Positions 4,560 to 5,919 of a stretch of 5,919 nt of DNA are shown here, in pieces (the stretch's first letter is position 1; each line of letters opens with the position of its first letter). Under the pieces are notes generated by a model that worked only from the letters and a program-made list of their open reading frames with translations, was not told where the DNA came from and ran no database searches. The position numbers and the translations under genes are program-made. This DNA is from Thermoplasmata archaeon (GTDB lineage Archaea; Thermoplasmatota; Thermoplasmata; Lutacidiplasmatales; UBA184): the NCBI GenBank assembly GCA_022750355.1, contig JAKIVW010000124.1, forward strand, positions 1 through 5,919. Direction: 5' to 3'.

Positions 4560-5549
4560 GTGGACGCCACGGACTTGGCGCTCGTTCGCGGGTTGTACCC
4601 GAACGGCATCTGGGTCCCGTGGGGGATCGACCCTCGGATCACGGTCGGGCAGGTCGGCCGGCAGGCGGGTCTTGGGCGCACGAGCGTCTGGTCGCGGATC
4701 CGTCACTGGAAAAAGTCGGGATTCTTCCGGCCCTACGAGATCCGACCGAACTATCGCCTCTTCGGGGTGGCGCTGCGACGGACGGACCTCCACATCTCCG
4801 ACCCGGTCGACGCGAAGAACGTCATGGACGAGCTCGAGCTCGTCGACGGGGTAACGAGCGCCTGGGTCGGGTTTGGCGACACCGACTCGACCGAGTCGGT
4901 CGAACGGGTGAGCGTCTCGTTCGTGGACGACAACCGCACCGCCGTCGATCGCCGCATGCGGATCCTCCGACGCCTGTCCACGCGTCGGCGAGTCGACGGA
5001 CCGTACGCCTATCGGGTGCCGACCGTCGCCCGCCCGCCGACCCCCCTCGACTGGCGCATCATGGCGATGCTTCGCGCGAATCCCCGGGCGTCTCCCTCCG
5101 CGGTGGCTCGGATGATCGGCATCACTACGCGGACCCTAGTGCGCCACCGAGACGCGTTGCTGGACTCCCAGGCGCTGTGGTACTTCCCGCTCTTCGACTG
5201 GAGCCTGCACCCGAGCGTGACTCTCCGGCTCTACTGGGAGGAGGCTCGAGGACGGGCCGGTCTCCTACGCGCCGTCGAGGAGCGATTCCCTCTCTGTCTC
5301 CCCATGTCCCTGGACGACATGGGCTACCGCCGCCCGGGAAAGGACGGCCAAGCCTTGCTCGGAGTGCGCGTTCCGGCACCGTCGCCGGACGCGGTGCAGG
5401 AGATCATGATGGACCTAGCCCAGATTCCCGGGGTGGTGCGGGTCCGGAGCGACTTCCAGGGGCCTTGGCGCTACTACTCCCAATGGGTGGAGCTCGAGCT
5501 CGCCGGGCGGTTGGCGAAATTGCTGATGGGATACGTCCCGAACACGTAA
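4560..5549 (+). CDS. Tandem Lrp/AsnC-like regulator (HTH-RAM-HTH-RAM)
   Basis: A 329-residue cytoplasmic protein, almost exactly twice the 163 residues of the Lrp protein in this window. Residues 5-68 form a winged HTH: ITVGQVGRQAGLGRTSVWSRIRHWKKSGFFRPYEI, then PNYRLFG. Residues about 70-145 look like a RAM-type alpha/beta domain (LHISDPVDAKNVMDELELVDGV at its start). Residues 161-215 are a second HTH: PLDWRIMAMLRANPRASPSAVARMIGITTRTLVRHRDALL. Residues 218-315 are a second RAM-like domain, with AVQEIMMDLAQIPGVVRVRSD. The HTHs are easy to see; the RAM assignments are weaker. From memory, proteins with this layout are frequent in Thermoplasmata, where they are called AsnC-family or HTH proteins of unknown target. 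The start is GTG, because an in-frame TAG at 4554 excludes anything further upstream and no in-frame ATG occurs before the HTH. No target or ligand can be read from the sequence. Confidence 0.82.
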   Translation: MDATDLALVRGLYPNGIWVPWGIDPRITVGQVGRQAGLGRTSVWSRIRHWKKSGFFRPYEIRPNYRLFGVALRRTDLHISDPVDAKNVMDELELVDGVTSAWVGFGDTDSTESVERVSVSFVDDNRTAVDRRMRILRRLSTRRRVDGPYAYRVPTVARPPTPLDWRIMAMLRANPRASPSAVARMIGITTRTLVRHRDALLDSQALWYFPLFDWSLHPSVTLRLYWEEARGRAGLLRAVEERFPLCLPMSLDDMGYRRPGKDGQALLGVRVPAPSPDAVQEIMMDLAQIPGVVRVRSDFQGPWRYYSQWVELELAGRLAKLLMGYVPNT

Positions 5550-5691
5550 CGTCGTCCGTAGGGAGGCGCCCCGCGGGAGGCGTTACCCGGCCGGAGCCCC
5601 GGATCGGAGCAGGTACCCGATAGGCCTGATTGTTCGGGGGGGCGAAACGACGGATTATCTAGCGGGGAGCCGATGGGGGCGTAGTGGTCCC
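5550..5691. other. Intergenic region before the secreted-protein gene
   Basis: No gene is seen. GGGAGGCG occurs twice, at 5561-5568 and 5575-5582, just after the regulator stop, with GC-rich sequence between. There is no U-rich terminator. The right half carries a TATA-like box for the next gene. Confidence 0.5.
5655..5661 (+). promoter_or_regulatory. TATA-like box for the secreted-protein gene
   Basis: TTATCTA lies 31-37 nt before the ATG at 5692 and is preceded by the purine-rich CGAAACGACGG, which could serve as a BRE. The spacing predicts a start near 5682 and a very short leader. It nearly repeats the TTATCTTT box before the lrp gene. Confidence 0.45.
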
Positions 5692-5919
5692 ATGACGGTA
5701 CGAAAGCAAACACGCCGAATCTCGAGTTGGGGCTCCCTCGTCGTTCCGATCATCATGGTCCTGGGCGGCCTGTCGCTCCTCCCGGTCGCCACCGGTGCAT
5801 CGAACACCGTTCCGCTGGCGCTGCCGAACCTCGATTTCCACGGCCTCGACATGACCCTGGTCGCTCACGGCCCGCACCTCCCCAGTGCGCAGCCGAGCCC
5901 TTACTGCGACACCGACAAC
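5692..5919 (+). CDS. Secreted or membrane-anchored protein, N-terminal part, truncated by window edge
   Basis: The 76 visible residues from the ATG at 5692 stay open to the window end. The N-terminus is a clear signal peptide: a basic stretch (RKQTRR, residues 4-9), then a hydrophobic core GSLVVPIIMVLGGLSLLPV (14-32) and a likely cleavage site after ATGA (residue 36). The RR pair lacks the rest of a good Tat motif, so Sec export is more likely. The mature part begins SNTVPLALPNLDFHGLDM and is proline- and histidine-containing, with one cysteine at residue 72. I do not recognise the family. A TATA-like box lies just upstream, so the gene probably starts its own transcript. An uncleaved N-terminal anchor is the alternative to a signal peptide. 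Confidence 0.75.
   Translation, partial: MTVRKQTRRISSWGSLVVPIIMVLGGLSLLPVATGASNTVPLALPNLDFHGLDMTLVAHGPHLPSAQPSPYCDTDN

Noticed and set aside
4359..4793. Minus-strand frame reading out of the distal repeat into the tandem regulator
   Set aside because: Its C-terminal part is the translated tRNA relic and the rest is antisense to the regulator; useful only as independent support for the tRNA-end similarity.
4619..5623. 334-residue plus-strand frame overlapping the tandem regulator
   Set aside because: The other frame holds two HTH domains and plausible codon use; this one is Arg/Gly/Pro-rich with no motif.
1..5919. CRISPR array, riboswitch, insertion sequence or replication origin
   Set aside because: No regularly spaced repeats, no known riboswitch core, no transposase or terminal inverted repeats, and no origin-like repeat cluster was found.

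Overview
The window looks like GC-rich chromosomal DNA from an archaeon, probably a Thermoplasmata-like lineage. The evidence is a tRNA-Leu without an encoded CCA, short AT-rich TATA-like boxes 20-40 nt before start codons, genes with no visible Shine-Dalgarno (leaderless style), abundant AsnC/Lrp-type regulators and a DhnA/LsrF-type class I aldolase. The phylum is inference; no rRNA or ribosomal protein gene is present to settle it.

Region 1 (1-2032, minus strand): a type I glutamine synthetase gene is followed after 27 nt by the start of a YtcJ-like amidohydrolase that runs off the left edge. Region 2 (2033-2148): a compact divergent intergenic region with inverted repeats and a TATA-like box. 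Region 3 (2149-3531, plus strand): an Lrp/AsnC regulator, then an LsrF-like aldolase/thiolase 69 nt later. The Lrp protein sits divergently from glnA, the usual arrangement for a nitrogen or amino-acid responsive regulator, so it is a reasonable candidate controller of glnA and of itself.

Region 4 (3532-4559): tRNA-Leu(CAG), an overlapping antitoxin/toxin pair (RHH-like antitoxin, RelE/ParE-like toxin), then a degenerate second copy of the tRNA 3' end. The two copies (3641-3706 and 4382-4447) align without gaps at about 46/66 positions and begin abruptly at the T-arm, as expected for att-like sites. I read the 741-bp unit as the relic of a small tRNA-targeting insertion that left a toxin-antitoxin cassette behind. 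The tRNA T-stem has a U50-U64 mismatch that the distal copy would repair.

Region 5 (4560-5919, plus strand): a 329-residue regulator that appears to be two Lrp-like halves (HTH-RAM-HTH-RAM) fused in tandem, then a promoter region and the 5' end of a secreted protein that runs off the right edge.

Most other long open frames are antisense or frame-shifted shadows caused by high GC. No rRNA, CRISPR array, intact integrase or transposase is visible. The most interesting parts are the tRNA-flanked toxin-antitoxin relic and the tandem Lrp-like regulator.
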